Assembly: GCA_023634235.1 (NCBI GenBank)
Contig: JAMKCF010000188.1
Location: forward strand, 1-64,000
DNA from: Pisaster brevispinus
Lineage: Eukaryota > Echinodermata > Asteroidea > Forcipulatida > Asteriidae
Direction: 5' to 3'
DNA: 64,000 nucleotides
Shown: positions 13,046-25,580 of the stretch, piece after piece
Position numbering within the stretch: position 1 is the first letter of the stretch
How the letters are laid out: every line of letters begins with the position of its first letter
The notes under the pieces: generated by a model
Databases searched by the model: none
Seen by the model: only the letters and a program-made list of their open reading frames with translations
Told to the model about the DNA's origin: nothing
Made by a program: the position numbers and the translations under genes

Positions 13046-16000
13046 ACAACATTGGAGAAAAAAATAATAATTTGTTCGCACAATATTTATAATAATAACT
13101 AATAATAACAATAGTAGGCATTTGTAATGCGCCAAATTAATCTAAACTACTATGAATTAAAGAAATACATCCAGAAAAGGTGAGTTTTGAGAGTAACTGG
13201 AAATGTTACGAATATCTTGAGGAAGTTTGTTCAACCAAACAAAATATTATAACAATTGTTTTACACCAAATATTACACTTCTTTTTCTGTTACAAACGTG
13301 AAGCATCATTTTAATTAATTAATATCGCTATCAGTAAGCATACATCTTACAATAATAATAACAGAGTCAATTATACCTTTACATAAGAAATTCTGGATTC
13401 ATTCAAACTTGAATGGATGCCATTCAGTGGAACATCAGATTGAGACAAAAGAATTACGCAATCATTTTTATCCAACTTGAACAGAGGACACCGTCAAATA
13501 TTTTGTGTAGTTACACATTGGGGTGTCTTGGATTTCCTTGAGCGTATTCGCCCCCCCCCAAACTATGTAAACGAAACAAAATAACGTGCATTTGTTATAT
13601 TGTTTTTTCACAGGACTCGGAAAAGTGCCTAGGTTTCGGGCAAGACACTCATGAGTGTATGGGTAAGACACAAATAACATTCTTTATCCCAGATGCAAAC
13701 TTAACATCATAACACCCTTTAATTGTTCCCAACCTTAAAACATATGTAAGAAATACACTTTGTTTTAGTCAATTTTTTTTATATTTCCCTTTTTATTTTG
13801 AAATAATGATATTTTATTGTGTACGCATCACCACCTGCATCTGTTGTATAGCGGGTAAAACATAAACAAAATCAAAGTCCAGGCTTTTAAACAATAAACA
13901 ATAGCACTGATAAGCTAGTTATTTGTAAGCCGCACAAATAAAGGATATGAATCTTTCAACCAACTTCAAACAGCGTAGCTAGGCCCATTTCATTATTCCG
14001 ATTACTGATTTATCTGAAAGGAACAGTTTCACTCGGAACTTTACTCACTGATTATAATCCAGAAACCAGTTGAAACATTTTTGTCTTTTGTACCATCAAA
14101 GTTGAGCAAATTGCATAAAAGACCATAAAATTACCTTTACTTGTTTTGATTGCAATAATCTAAATAACCATGTATTTTAATGAGTTTGCATAAATTATAG
14201 CCCCGTTTTATTTAATTGAATGGATATTTTCTCGGGCGGTTGATAGAGGTCGCCCCTTTAGCGTTTATCACATAATTATTTGTAGACATTTATGTTGTAT
14301 GGGACGTTCACCCAACTCCACAAAGCTGGTAAGCTTAGCTGAAGCAGGGTTAAAATCAAATTCCAATCATTAAAATACACTACTGGACCAAGCCCAGTGT
14401 CATATGGGATGTTGTTACATGGTATGTGTGCATGTGTCCCATACGGTAAATCAACTTGGGCTGAAGGAAGTTGATTCCAAGAAATGTTGACGCAATTCAC
14501 CATTGGGGGGGGGGGGGGGGGACACAGAAGCTCCTGCCACACCGGCAAAGGCAAAAACAGAAACAAAAGTACAGTGTAATGCTTCTGAACTGCTGGTAAG
14601 CTGCTTGACATGGAAACACGCATAGCCGACTATAACTATTGTGTCAAGAAAAAAAAGGTTCCCCAATGAGAATATTAATCCTGAAAGTTGTTACTTTGAA
14701 AAGTACTTGTGCCAGAATTTAACAACTTTGTACTAAGCAATAATAATGCAATCGTTAAATTCGACTAAACAAGCAATGAATAATATAATTATAACAGCTA
14801 ACTATAAATAGACCTAGTAGTTAACTGATACATTTACCTACAAGGTTTCTCTGTCATGTACAAAAATAAACATTGTTTGGATGTAATATATTGGTTATGA
14901 TATAGACTAAATATGTCAACTTGATTTGACATATGTAAATATTTCTTGAATAAACATATTACGGGTACAAACAATGCTCCCCCGCAAAAAAACATTCTAT
15001 ATAAATATACATAAATACATAATAACCTGTTCTCTCCACTGATTTATGTTTACCCTTCTTTCTCTTAAGAAGTTCTTAACAAATCAACTTGTTAATAACC
15101 TATTCCTTTTGCAGAGGATTTAAAAGAATTTTTAAAATGATGGTAAACAAATAATGCATTAATATTTTCATTAGAATAATGTAGTCGTAAAAATTCAGCC
15201 CAATAGAGTGAAACAACAAATAGTAAGATCAACTATATTACACACGCATAACAATTATTTAACCAGAGATTTAACAAAATAATAATCCCTAGCCGATAAA
15301 AAGAAAAAAAACCACAATGCTGGAAACTGACCTCCCCCCTAGATGGGTGGAAAGTCCAGTCTAGAATATCAAGGGCGGTCAACTCGCTGCCGGTTTGTAA
15401 ATGGAGAAAACAATGAAATACATGGGACCCTGTATAGAAGGTACACAACAATCAGAGAAATTGTTCTGTGACATTTTTAAGTTTTTTTGAAACTTTAAAA
15501 ATGAAACTAATTGAAAACTGGATTATGGAACTAAATGTGATTATCACGAGTGTAATAGGCTGGGTTAAGTGAAAAGTTCAGACAGAACGTTGTTTTTTTC
15601 TACTTCCGAAAATGGCGTTAAGCCAGAAAGTGTGCCACATCCTTTTCCTGTACTGCCTACACGTCTGTATACCACAAACACTAAACAAGGACCCATGTTT
15701 GTATTTTTTTAACAATCGTTTCCTTGTGAAAGTCAAATTTAGTTCACAGCCAGACATTCAATCTAATTGTTATTACATAGGAACGAATGACTGCAAAAAA
15801 ACAGTCATAAATATAAAAACGCCTCTCTGTGTAATTGTGTTTACATTAAAGGAACTCTTGGCTGGAAAATCCTGGTTAACATTCAATACATGAAAGTATA
15901 GTTAATTTTAAAGATGGAAAAGACACGCCATGATCTAAAACGTAATAAATAATCGATGAGTAATTTTCAGACAGTTTCATAGATTCAAAATAGACTTTTA

Positions 16001-16480
16001 AAAAATAGTTTTGGCTTTAAAGTTTTTGAAGCTATGCCAAATATTATCTCTGAAATCGGCTTGACTGCAAAATAACAAAGTACCGTATATTGATTCTTAG
16101 ACAAAGTTTTGCACACAAAATGATGGAAATGATAATAATTCCAAAATGCACAAATGTACGCTTTACATTCAAGTTGAAAAGTGATTAACTTGGTGTGATA
16201 CTGTTGATTCAAGTATGTTTATTCATGAGTTTATCTTGGAACTGTTTTGGGGAATGATGCAGTTCAGACTTCAGACATACAAAAAGGTCGCCCGGATATT
16301 GTTTCGATAGAGAGGTCTGTTTTAAATTAAAAGATCCCTAATACTTATGACAACATCTTTGACCATTATTAGACCTGATCTTAAAAGTATTGGATATGAT
16401 TTGGGGTTTAGTCTTGAGAATTGACATGGACCGTGGCGTTATTGGGCTACTTGTGCTACGAATGTTGGCATAATAATAAT
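13046..16480. other. Non-coding stretch with a G-run and microsatellites
   Basis: Several kilobases of AT-rich sequence with AAT microsatellite near 13085 and a run of about 17 G near 14505. Open frames on both strands (for example 93 codons at 15612-15893) have no family resemblance and no supporting splice sites, so I annotate no gene. Confidence 0.5.
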
Positions 16481-16800
16481 AATAATAATAGTCAAGTGAA
16501 TTCTTATATAGCGCCCATGGCGCTCCAATATTATTAGCCCTGATCACTGGGCGATTTCTTTCAATCCTTAAACCATCATGCATCAGCTCCCTCGGGAGTA
16601 TACAGCCTGTGCTGCCAAGTATGTAGCGCACTAAGCTAAAACAATTACTTAAGCACCTCTGACCTCATTGGTACCCAATTACCTCTGGGTGAAAAGAAGT
16701 ATGTATTTAGTTAAGTATCTGGCTCAAAGATGCAGTTGTCATGACCAGGATTCGAACCCACCTCCTGATATCTCAGCCACCAGAACTTGAGTCTTGTGAC
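16470..16800 (-). mobile_element. tRNA-derived SINE with ATT-repeat tail
   Basis: Read on the minus strand, a box B (GGGTTCGAATCC, at 16748-16759) is followed by CATCTTTGAGCCAGATACTT, a GGTAATTGGGTACC segment, GGCTGTATACTCCCGAGGGA and GCGCCATGGGCGCTATATAA. It ends in an ATT microsatellite at 16470-16490. This is the most complete SINE copy in the window. Related copies lie at about 1.2 kb and 31.1 kb. Confidence 0.85.
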
Positions 16801-17260
16801 TCAGTCGTTCTTTATGAAAGAAAGCATGCACACATTGTACGTCAATGTTATTGAAACATTATTGTTTAAGTCTGGTCTGAAATCTTGCTGATTATGACGT
16901 TCATAAAAGAACCATTCTATGTGTGAATTATTCCCTCTAAAATGAAGTCATATTCGAGAGAACTGTGTCTAAAAACCTGTAGAGAAAAATAACCCTGCAT
17001 CATCTCATTTCGGTTGTTACCACAAAAATGAAGGACAATGTGTTTACACGCTGAAAACTGTGCATGGTTTTTCACTATTTTTTCCGGACTCACACATTGA
17101 ATTTAGCCTATATATGTAAAGTTATTTTGTGTATATGATTGCTCAAACAAAACATTAACACAGTGGCTATATTTCAGCTTTACCAATCCTATATTATACT
17201 CTTAATGTGCAGTATCTCTCAACCATACCTTAGGTGAAGTAGAACTTAACAAACATCTAG
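16801..17260. other. 3' flank of the Ig receptor, non-coding
   Basis: No coding frame or repeat is evident. On the minus strand this would hold the receptor's 3' untranslated region; I did not find a clear AATAAA signal. Confidence 0.4.
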
Positions 17261-17263
17261 TAC

Positions 17264-19046
17264 CTACATGTATTTATCACGTCGGATTTCAGCATACTCA
17301 CTCTGCTCCTCCAACTGAAGTGTTTCTGTGTTCCTGGCTGATGAGGGGCGATGTAAGTCCAAGTCCGCATATACCAGTCCCTCCACGTTTTTCTTGCGTG
17401 ACACAACATCTTCTTCAATGGGTGTGTCTGATTCTTTGCCGTCCTCATCTGGTAGTTGATTGACTTTGTGATGGTCATTCTTCCCTGGGTGGTTTGGTTT
17501 GGTATTCATAGGTTTGTTCACCATTGTGTATATCGCTTGGTCCCTTGCGTGCCCAATCTCCTCGTCCACGCTGTCTCCATTAGTGACTGTGTAACCATCT
17601 TGACTAGTTGTTGATTGAGCAGGCACGCCATATCTCTTGATTTCGATACGTCCAGTCTTATCGGCACACGCGTACAACACTTCAGCCTCTTTCGTAGCAC
17701 CACTTGACATCCTGGCATTCCGATCCCCTGCAACATCCAACGGGATGTCGTCGTACGTTTGACCATTTTGATCCTCGCTGCTCACAGTTACTCTCTCACC
17801 TGTAGGCGATCTCTGCTCATGTGTAGCCGCCGTCTGCCCTGGTCCAGTGGGGTTGTGTTTGTGTTTAATCAAGTAGCATCCAAGCAAAGCTATGATTATC
17901 AGAAAGAAGATTGCACCGATGATTCCACCAACAATAATTATAACACCAGAGCCTTGCAAGGTGTTTTCGTCATTGTTGGAGGCTATCGTTGTCTTTGGTG
18001 TGGCCGCAGGTAAAGGCAAGACGAATAACAGTGAATCATTGACACTTGAAATTGTTGTACTGCCTTGAAATGCAATGCATCTGATCTTAGAATTGTTGAA
18101 TTCTCCAAGAGTGACGTCAATAATCTGAAGAGTTTTTCCATTTTGGTCAAGTTTAAACCGACCAACCAGGTTCTGCACGGTGTCTCGGTTAACCTTTACT
18201 TTGCCTTTGTCAACCAGGAACACGCGCCATTCATCTACGCGCCATTCACCTATCTGCTAGCTGTTGTGGTGTAGACTTCAAGTCACATGTGAATGTCGCG
18301 TTCTGGTGTTCAAGTAGCTTCAAATGAGAGGGTGAGATTGAGACAGTCGTTGGTATCTGAAGAGGCGTAATGGAGCAATTTGGACCTTTAAGGTGGGGAC
18401 CAGCTACACATATAAACTCTCTCATATTGTCAGACTCAGTCAACTCTTGCTCAACTGCGTAAGTCTCACCTGGATTGACTTCTGTTTTATCTTCAATCTG
18501 GAAAGCATCGCTTGATGTGGATTGGAACCAGGTCAACAAGCTAGGAGGGTCGCGTTCTGAGAGAGTGCAATTAAGTGAGACGGATTCACCGACTCTTGGT
18601 CGACTTGGATAAATGTTACAGGAAGGTTTATACTCGGGGAGAAGTGGATTAACTGTCAATAAAGCTGTCTCACTGCTGTGTTGCCATTTTGTCTCAACCA
18701 TATTACACCAATAAGTCCCACTGTCATCTCGTTGGACGTTATTGATTTGCAGCTGATAGCGCTCACTGTCCTGCTCAACAACAATGCTACGTCTTGCAAA
18801 GTTTAATTTTAGACGGGAACAAACAGAAATTTGCTGGATGTTAGAATGTTGATAAAGTTTTCTCTTCCAACTGAATTGATAAACAGTACAGGTTGTTAAA
18901 TACAATGATCCACAAGTGAGTGTAACATTACTCCCCTCGGTGACTGTAACACTCTGTGGGTTCAAGTTGAAGGGCTGAAATTCTGCCTTACAGATCAATG
19001 CAGTCAAGACAATGCTCATCAACATACACAATGTTATGATATCCAT
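17264..19046 (-). CDS. ITIM-bearing Ig-superfamily receptor, one frameshift
   Basis: A type I membrane receptor in two abutting frames (19046-18246 and 18274-17264). The ATG at 19046 has a strong context (AAGATGG) and opens a signal peptide, MDIITLCMLMSIVLTALICK. Three Ig domains follow: the first has LTC and DDSGTYWC, the second SLNC and FICVA, and the third FTC, an EWRVF core and IRCIAF. There are several N-glycosylation sites (NVT, NCT, NCS, NAT). A membrane helix (GVIIIVGGIIGAIFFLIIIA) precedes a tail of about 200 residues. The tail holds two canonical ITIMs, LVYADL and SEYAEI, 25 residues apart, plus other tyrosines (TYDDI, AIYTMV, GYTV), suggesting SHP-type phosphatase recruitment. The frame breaks inside Ig domain 3 near 18245-18260, next to a 15-bp direct duplication (GAATGGCGCGT twice). 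No introns are visible, unusual for Ig receptors. It is a retrocopy, a recent pseudogene, or an intact gene with an assembly error. No named orthologue is claimed. Confidence 0.8.
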
Positions 19047-19091
19047 CTTCACACGTCTGGTAACATTGACAGCCCGGCAATATCTTATCAA

Positions 19092-20593
19092 CCAGAGCGA
19101 AGTAAATCAAAATAGCTCCAGGCACTCACGGAAACAAATAAGTGTACTGATGCTGTGCCAATGTTCCATGCGATGACAGTCTGGTCTTCACCGTTACAGT
19201 ACTAACAGGCCAAATTAACAGTCTAGATGCGTCATGTTTCTTCCAATAGTTATAATGAAATGAGGGGCTTGTTTTCTGTTGTTTCCCTATGCACAATGAT
19301 ATCACTTCTTTACGGATGCCAAATGGGAAGTGGTTGTCTTGCTTTACATGACAAAGTCAAACGCTAACAACTATTTGTTTTTTTTTATTTATCTTTTGAG
19401 GGAAAACTCAGTTGTTTTTGTGGTGACTTCAGGTTTTTACTGCGTCCCTTCCTCATTTTTACCGATTTTTGATGTGAAGTTGGTTTGAAGTATCTAAAGG
19501 TTTTTGCGCATTACTTCCTTTTTTAACCGAAGTCTAGGCAAAATTAAAAGGTCAACTGTGTTTTTCTAAAAAGAGGTTTTTTTTTTTCTTTTTATCTCAA
19601 ATAAGTTTTGTTTTTACTATGAGTCGTTACAAGGGCTGTGAATACGTTACAAGGGTTTGATGAGTTGGTAATTATGTTTAAAAGGTCAGATAAGTGGTTT
19701 AATTGACTGGTCTAGGAAGCAGGGCTACACTGACTAAGCCTCAGTACTTGGCTTTCTGGGATTTTAGTTTAAAGATTTGTGTAATGGTCTTACTACATTA
19801 TAAGATTTTCGGGAGCCTACAAAATTTACTTCACTACAATTTTTTTTAAATCATATCAGAAGGGTTGGATTTGTGGCTGTCGTTCCTACACTGTTAACTT
19901 GCAGTATCTACACATGCATTCAAAGACCGAGTTATTGTGTTCGAAGGGATTTCTACTTTTGCAAATCGAACTGAACTTAGAGGGCGCATGTCAGCAGAGG
20001 CTAAGGGTACATTATAGTAAATAGTTTCATAGCCTCTCTGTGTATTCGAAAATGGGTAAGGTTCAGAGGTTTCTCTGGTTTTATTCTTCGAGCTAAGTTG
20101 AGTTTGTGAATAAACGTCAATGAACATTATATTATAATTTTCATTGCACATCTAAACGGGTGCAGTAGCTGAGAAGCAAGGAAACATCCATACTTACACT
20201 TATCAAAATCATATTTTTTTACGATCTTGTTAAAGCTATTTTCTCGTCTAGCAGTCCTCAGGTATCAATCATCAAAATGAACAATTTTGAAAAGCATTTT
20301 TTTATTTTTTATTTATCATTCCATCTCGGGAGACAAGCAAAAACAAAGGCGTTTGGGCAAAGCCTTGACACAGCTGAACAGGCTGAATGAAGACTCTCAG
20401 ACAAGTGATAAATGTTCCTGTATGTTTGTGTTGATATATGTGCAAAGACTTTACACCAAAAAATAACATGAACATATTTGATTTAAAAAAATGGTTTCTA
20501 TATTCACAATAGAGTGGTTTTGTACGCTCATCTAGAATAGATGTGTCACTGTGCAGGGTTCCTCAATAAAACTGGTTTTACTGAGACAGACCC
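19092..20593. other. 5' flank of the Ig receptor, non-coding
   Basis: No convincing gene. A minus-strand open frame of 85 codons (19894-20151) shows no domain. T-rich tracts near 19380 and 19580 are the only notable composition. Confidence 0.4.
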
Positions 20594-21820
20594 TTGTCTT
20601 CAAGTTTTTGGACGGGAAGGAATCCGCTCAGAACAAACAGGTATAGTGTTGAACTTGACTGCCAAGCTGTCAACACATCACCACAGGAGATTGAGCAAGT
20701 GCTCGGGATGAACTTACTTAAGGGCGTTGTTCAAATGCCCATTAATCATACCTTTTGGGAGATCGAGACATGCTATGATCGCATCGCCAATGTCAAGACG
20801 CGTTCAAGATTTGAGAAGCTACAAATTACATAAGTGGGAAATCAAAATGTGTGGATGCTCTGGGTGTACCGGCTTCCTGTATGATTTTGGTGCATACCAA
20901 GGGAGGACTTCAGAGACAAGAGATCTTGGTGTGAGCAGCTCCATTGTCACCAAGCTGAAAGACACAACCAGCTGGAATGAATTTTAAGGTGTGCGCTGAT
21001 AACTATTTCACTAGTATTCCTCCAGATGAGAAACTAAAACAACTGGACATCCTTTACAATGGCACCCTAAGGATGAACCCTGTGAAGAATATCAAGATAT
21101 CTAATGACCAGGCCATGAAGAAACGAGGACGTGGTGCAAGAGCGGAACAGGTTGAAGACAACACAAATACAGTCTTTGCCAATGGTGTGACAACAAAGTC
21201 GTCAGCCAGGTTTCATCGCTAGTGGGTGTTGAGCCCCTTGGGAAAGCAAGAAGATGATGGGACAAAAAAGAAAAAGAATATGTCGAAAGCCTGCCATCAT
21301 CAACGAATACTATAAGTTCATAGGAGGAATCGATTTTGTCTATATGTGTAATAATATGTACATGTACAAGTGTGGCATGAGATCATGCAGACGGTATACT
21401 CATCTGTGGTGGCACTCTATCGTCATGTCAGTTGTTAACGCCTGGATGCTGTACCGACGTCACCACAAAGAGATCGGAACTGATCAAAAGCAAATATTGC
21501 CACCACAGAAGTTCCAGTCATCTTGTGCCCTACAGTCTTTGAAATCTGCAGGGATAGAAAAACCACGGGGACGAGGAAGACCGTCACCTGAAGAAGCTGC
21601 AATCCTTGCACACCAGCCTCTTCCACTCAAAAGACTTGCACTGAATGTCACAGAAGATGTAAAAAAGGACAACTTCGACCATTTTCCGGCATGGGATAAC
21701 TCTCGTCAGCGATGCAAGTTTTGCCCTCCAAGTGTATTTTCCTTCGTCAAGTGTATCAAGTGTAATGTTCATCTGTGCCTGAATAAAACCAGGGACTGTT
21801 TCTTTGCATACCACAAGTAA
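20594..21820 (+). pseudogene. Decayed piggyBac (PGBD-type) transposase
   Basis: Homology to the DDE_Tnp_1_7 transposase family is spread over three frames. Segment 20600-20830 shows the TNRY and PINHTFWEIETCYDRIANV block and RSRFEKL. Segment 20823-21222 shows HKWEIKM, CADNYFTSIP (second catalytic Asp) and RGRGARAEQ. Segment 21297-21820 shows YYKFIGGID (third catalytic Asp), VVNAWMLYRR and the cysteine-rich C terminus CKFCPPS through CIKC to CFFAYHK. RFEKL runs straight into HKWEIK, so the block holding the first catalytic Asp has been deleted. With the frameshifts, this makes the copy inactive. I could not identify its terminal repeats. Confidence 0.9.
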
Positions 21821-21824
21821 CTTT

Positions 21825-22700
21825 GTCTGTGACATGAAACCAATATCTCTGTAGTTTTTGCCCCCATCTTTATTTGTTATCTTGTGCTAACCTGTTTGTT
21901 AACATTTTTGTTTATAAAGACTAAAGAGTGCATCAGAAATAAAATCTCGGGGTGGGGGGGGGGGGGGAGTGGAGTGGGCAGTGGCATAACCAGACAGTCT
22001 CAATGGGGGTGGGAGCCTAAAGACATGTTTGGGGGTGGTTTTCTTTGCAGTATCAAACCATGACTTCTCTTGGGGTTTTCGATCTTCTTTGGGGAAATGG
22101 AGCAACGGTGCTGATAAGCAGGGAAGGAGGGAGGGGAGGCTCCCACCCGTATTCCCACCCGGTAGTTGGATCTGAGGAATTGCAATAAATTAGTATTCTC
22201 TAACAGGTTGAATGTACATGTACAATGTAATTCCAGCCCCACCCCTTCCCTTCCAGCACCCCATTTTCCTGCAACGCCCACTACAATCATCCCTTTTAGG
22301 TCAGCGATGAGTATTTTAGCCACAAATTCATGAAGAGAAATGTTAAAAAAAGAAAAATAGTATAAAGCCCAAACATAAACAATTTAAAAAAATCACTTGG
22401 AAAGAGGCGGTCGTATATAATTGTTATAGTTACATAAATAGAAGAGAACGTTTGTCATACCTGCCTTATTACCAGTTTTCTAATTCGCTCCATACTAAAT
22501 TGAACACTGAAGTAACACCAGCCTAAAGTAAAAGTTATAATACACAGGATAGTTGAAGGCTAATGTTTTGAACAATTTTGGTAATCCTACAATTTTCTCA
22601 ATGTTTATTTGAATAGGAATTAAAATTCGGTTAGTTTTTTGTTTTTTTTAATGCCGATTATGATTCATCCCTAGTTGTATGTTTTCTTGTTTTTGTACAG
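21825..22700. other. Non-coding stretch with G-run
   Basis: A G-run at about 21953-21967 followed by GTGGCATAACCAGACAG resembles the edge of the G/C-run MITE family. The rest is AT-rich and non-coding. Confidence 0.4.
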
Positions 22701-24710
22701 GATCTTTGTGGTAGACACATTGAATTTCTCCTTCTGGGAGGAGACCAATGACTAGAGATTCTTAATAGACTACTGAGGGGCAAGCACAGCAGCTACTGGG
22801 CCTTGTGTGCTGCAATCACTAAGGCCCTGGATGTAAGTATGTATTGCTGAAGTATTTAGGATCTAACATTTACTTTAGAAACATAGGACACTTTTCTTAT
22901 CTGTAGCTTTTGTCCCTTAATGATTGATTCTTGATTTGCATTTTTTTAAAGCACTCACTGTGCATGTTTATTGTGCAAGATCTCAAGACTTGGTCCCAGT
23001 CTCAAGACCTTATTTTGGTCTTAGTCTCAGTCTCTCTCGATTGAAGACTTGGTCTCTAAAGGGGAAGTCTCCCCATCAGGAGGGCTGGTTTGGATCTTGA
23101 TCTTAAAGGGGCTGTGATGTCATTCTCAAAGCAGGCCTGGTGGCTGTACATGGAATTATGAACTCTCACCCAGCAACTGGACGCGTGCGCCCTCCTTCTG
23201 TATCAACTCTATGGATTGCACGCATGCAGTAACCGGGTGAGGTTTTATTATAATTCCATATACAGCCACAGGCCTGCTTTGATCATGATGACAAAGCCCC
23301 CTTAAAATGATTTGGTCTCAGTCGCTGACTTTCAGGTTTCACAATAGCTCGGCCCACTGTTCTTGTTCAAATCTGATGGCAGGTCACAAATTCGAGGAAA
23401 AAATCCACAAGACTGCATTGCTTGTAGCTAAAATATTTTACTGCACCAGACATTTTTTCCTCAGACCATAATCAAAATGATGAGAAATAAGTTTCAAAAG
23501 CAAATTGATCTCATTTTTAATTTGGGTTAGTATCCATCGATATTCAACAAATTGCAAGATAATTGTCAGACCCAAAGTCAACATGAACAACATGTGTTTT
23601 TTTATATTTTAATTTAGGTACTATAAACAGTGTCACATTATTATTCAATTAAAAAACAAAAGGCTGCTGGTCTTGTTTAGTAATGAATTTACTGGCCCAA
23701 CACTAAAGTCACTGGCCTTGGGCCTACTACCCAGTGTAAATTATGAGCCCTGCCTGGGATGGGCTAATGAGTTCCTATTCGCTTTTTGTTTATGATGTAG
23801 TGTTGCATGATGGGACTGATGTGTACTGCTGATAAGCACAATACGTACAATCACAGCGCACACACATGGTGTGATAATGTAACTGTAACTTAAAACCTTT
23901 TTGTTTCAAACCAAAGTCGCAAGAAGAACAAAACTTTCTAAGAAAATTACTACTGTTGCAATAGATTCCTATATTCAGCACAAGTCACAAGAATGACAAA
24001 AATAACTTGCAATGGATTTACACAACACAACTATATTTTTAATGATAGAGAAGGACTATTTCCAAAACAGGAAGCTGTGACTGATGATTGCTAGGTCAGG
24101 AGAGAGGGTTTAATGAGCATGTACGGCAGTCCATCCCAGTGCCTTGGGTTCAGGCACTGGAACTGAGCGAAACTAACACAATGGGACTGGATTGATTTAA
24201 TATGTTTAATTTATAAAGTTCATGTACACCCAAATAGTCAAAACATATTGTCTTTCAAACAGGAAGACATCCCAATCACCTCAGCCTCTTGCTTCTCCTG
24301 TATCACCATGAATCAACTACAACCACATCTTCCACTCATCAACAGACGCTGATATCACACTGTTAGATAAGAGATTACAGCATCCTCATCAGGCAGGCAA
24401 AATGCTACTGGAGGTAGGTCATGTGAAGTAAGTCACCCAAAAGTCTTTTTCTCATCAACAGGTTGAAAACAACAGTTTCATTCATTTTTTTATTTCAGTG
24501 AGAAGCATGATTGGAAGAGAATATATTTGTTCCAGTTATTTAAATTTCCTACTATTTGTGCAATTTCCAATCCAACTGGCTCTTCCACCAACATTTCAAA
24601 CAATTGCAACCATTTTGAAAAAACATCAACCACAAAAGCTTCCTGACTGCTGTTTGATGAGAGCACAACCAACAGCAACACATCTCATGAGAAGTCTAGC
24701 TGCAAGCTGT
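22701..24710 (+). pseudogene. QNG1: QNG1-like pseudogene, copy 2 (three exons)
   Basis: Exon 22701-22832 (acceptor TTTTTGTACAG, donor GTAAGT) starts IFVVDTLNFSFWEE, the signature of queuosine-salvage hydrolase QNG1. It then shifts frame and continues KHSSYWALCAAITKALD. Exon 24263-24413 starts EDIPITSASCFSC and shifts frame at the same place as copy 1, resuming ADITLLDKRLQHPHQAGKML. A third segment at about 24600-24710 reads LMRAQPTATHLMRSLAAS, like the helix after GSFLNC. The exon order and the phases at exon junctions fit the family, for example FDW of copy 1's first exon joining IFVVDT here. Frame breaks and missing N- and C-terminal exons show it is not a working enzyme as it stands. Confidence 0.8.
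23107..23301. mobile_element. 195-bp foldback MITE with TTAA flanks, copy A
   Basis: Nearly the whole element is inverted repeat. The left arm begins AGGGGCTGTGATGTCA and contains GCAGGCCTGGTGGCTGTACA; the right arm is its complement, ending AGCCCCC. TTAA lies directly on both sides (23103-23106 and 23302-23305), the target-site pattern of piggyBac and Kolobok elements. It sits inside the intron between the first two exons of QNG1 copy 2. Confidence 0.8.
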
Positions 24711-24713
24711 AAT

Positions 24714-25330
24714 CTCATTAAACAACCATTGGAAAGCTTTTTCAAACACAGCAGTGTTGTCACGTTCATGGTTTGTGTTTGAGATCAAAATAAATGACTG
24801 TTAATTTGGCAAATGGTGAGTAAGATGACTGACTAGTCATGACAGTTTTGGATAACTTGAAGACTTTCGAAAACACGTCCAGAGTGTTGAAAATGCTGCA
24901 CAAATAGCACTGCCTCACCACAAGAGAATTTGTGAAGCTCACACCACAGGGTGAATTTGACTATGAATCAGTGTTAAATAGGTAGTAGTTTAGTTTGGTA
25001 GGGGTTACGAGGGGGAGTGTTTGGGGGAGGGGGTCATAGGCAATTGTTGTGTGTTTTTTGGGGGGTTTGTCAAATATGCTTCTTTTTAATCTTCACTGCA
25101 GTTCTGGACAAAATGTGAGGTCAGATAGAGTATTGTTGATGACAAAACAGTAAGTCTCCAAACATGTATCAGAACAAATCATGTTTGTTGCTTAAAAGGA
25201 AACTTTAGGGTCACTCAGGTGACTGGAACTAAAGTATTAAGCTAGTCCACGAGGTCTTGCTTAAAAACAGATAAAATATAACGTGGTCATGGACAAAAAG
25301 GTGAACTTGGGATATAATGTTTGTTTAATG
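24714..25330. other. Non-coding flank of the QNG1 copy
   Basis: 24810-24960 is a diverged duplicate of 3566-3720, with the reading frame seen there broken here. A G-rich stretch lies at 25008-25065. No gene. Confidence 0.5.
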
Positions 25331-25334
25331 TGCA

Positions 25335-25580
25335 CCAAAGCTAAGAAATGATCTCCCCTATCAACTCTGTACTCTTGACTCCGTACTGTTCTTCAAAAGT
25401 CAGCTTAAGACTCATCTCTTGGAATCTGCTCGCATTTAGTCCATTGCTCTTGTCAAATCCACGTGAAATTCTGTAAACCAGTCTGTCTTCAATTTGTCCT
25501 TCACCTTGCTAAGTGCTTTGGAATAGGCAACTTGATTGATGGTGCTCTACAAATGTCTGACGATTGATTGATTGATTGCC
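25335..25580 (+). mobile_element. 3' end of a non-LTR retrotransposon (LINE)
   Basis: One frame reads FFKSQLKTHLLESA before a stop, the usual end of reverse transcriptase proteins of CR1/L2-like LINEs (FKxxLKTHL). It is followed by an untranslated tail ending in a GATT microsatellite (25561-25578), as expected of a LINE 3' end. It is strongly 5'-truncated. The clade is uncertain. Confidence 0.6.

Noticed and set aside
14276..14666. Two overlapping minus-strand frames with proline runs (115 and 71 codons)
   Set aside because: The proline runs come from a G homopolymer; no domain and no supporting splice sites.
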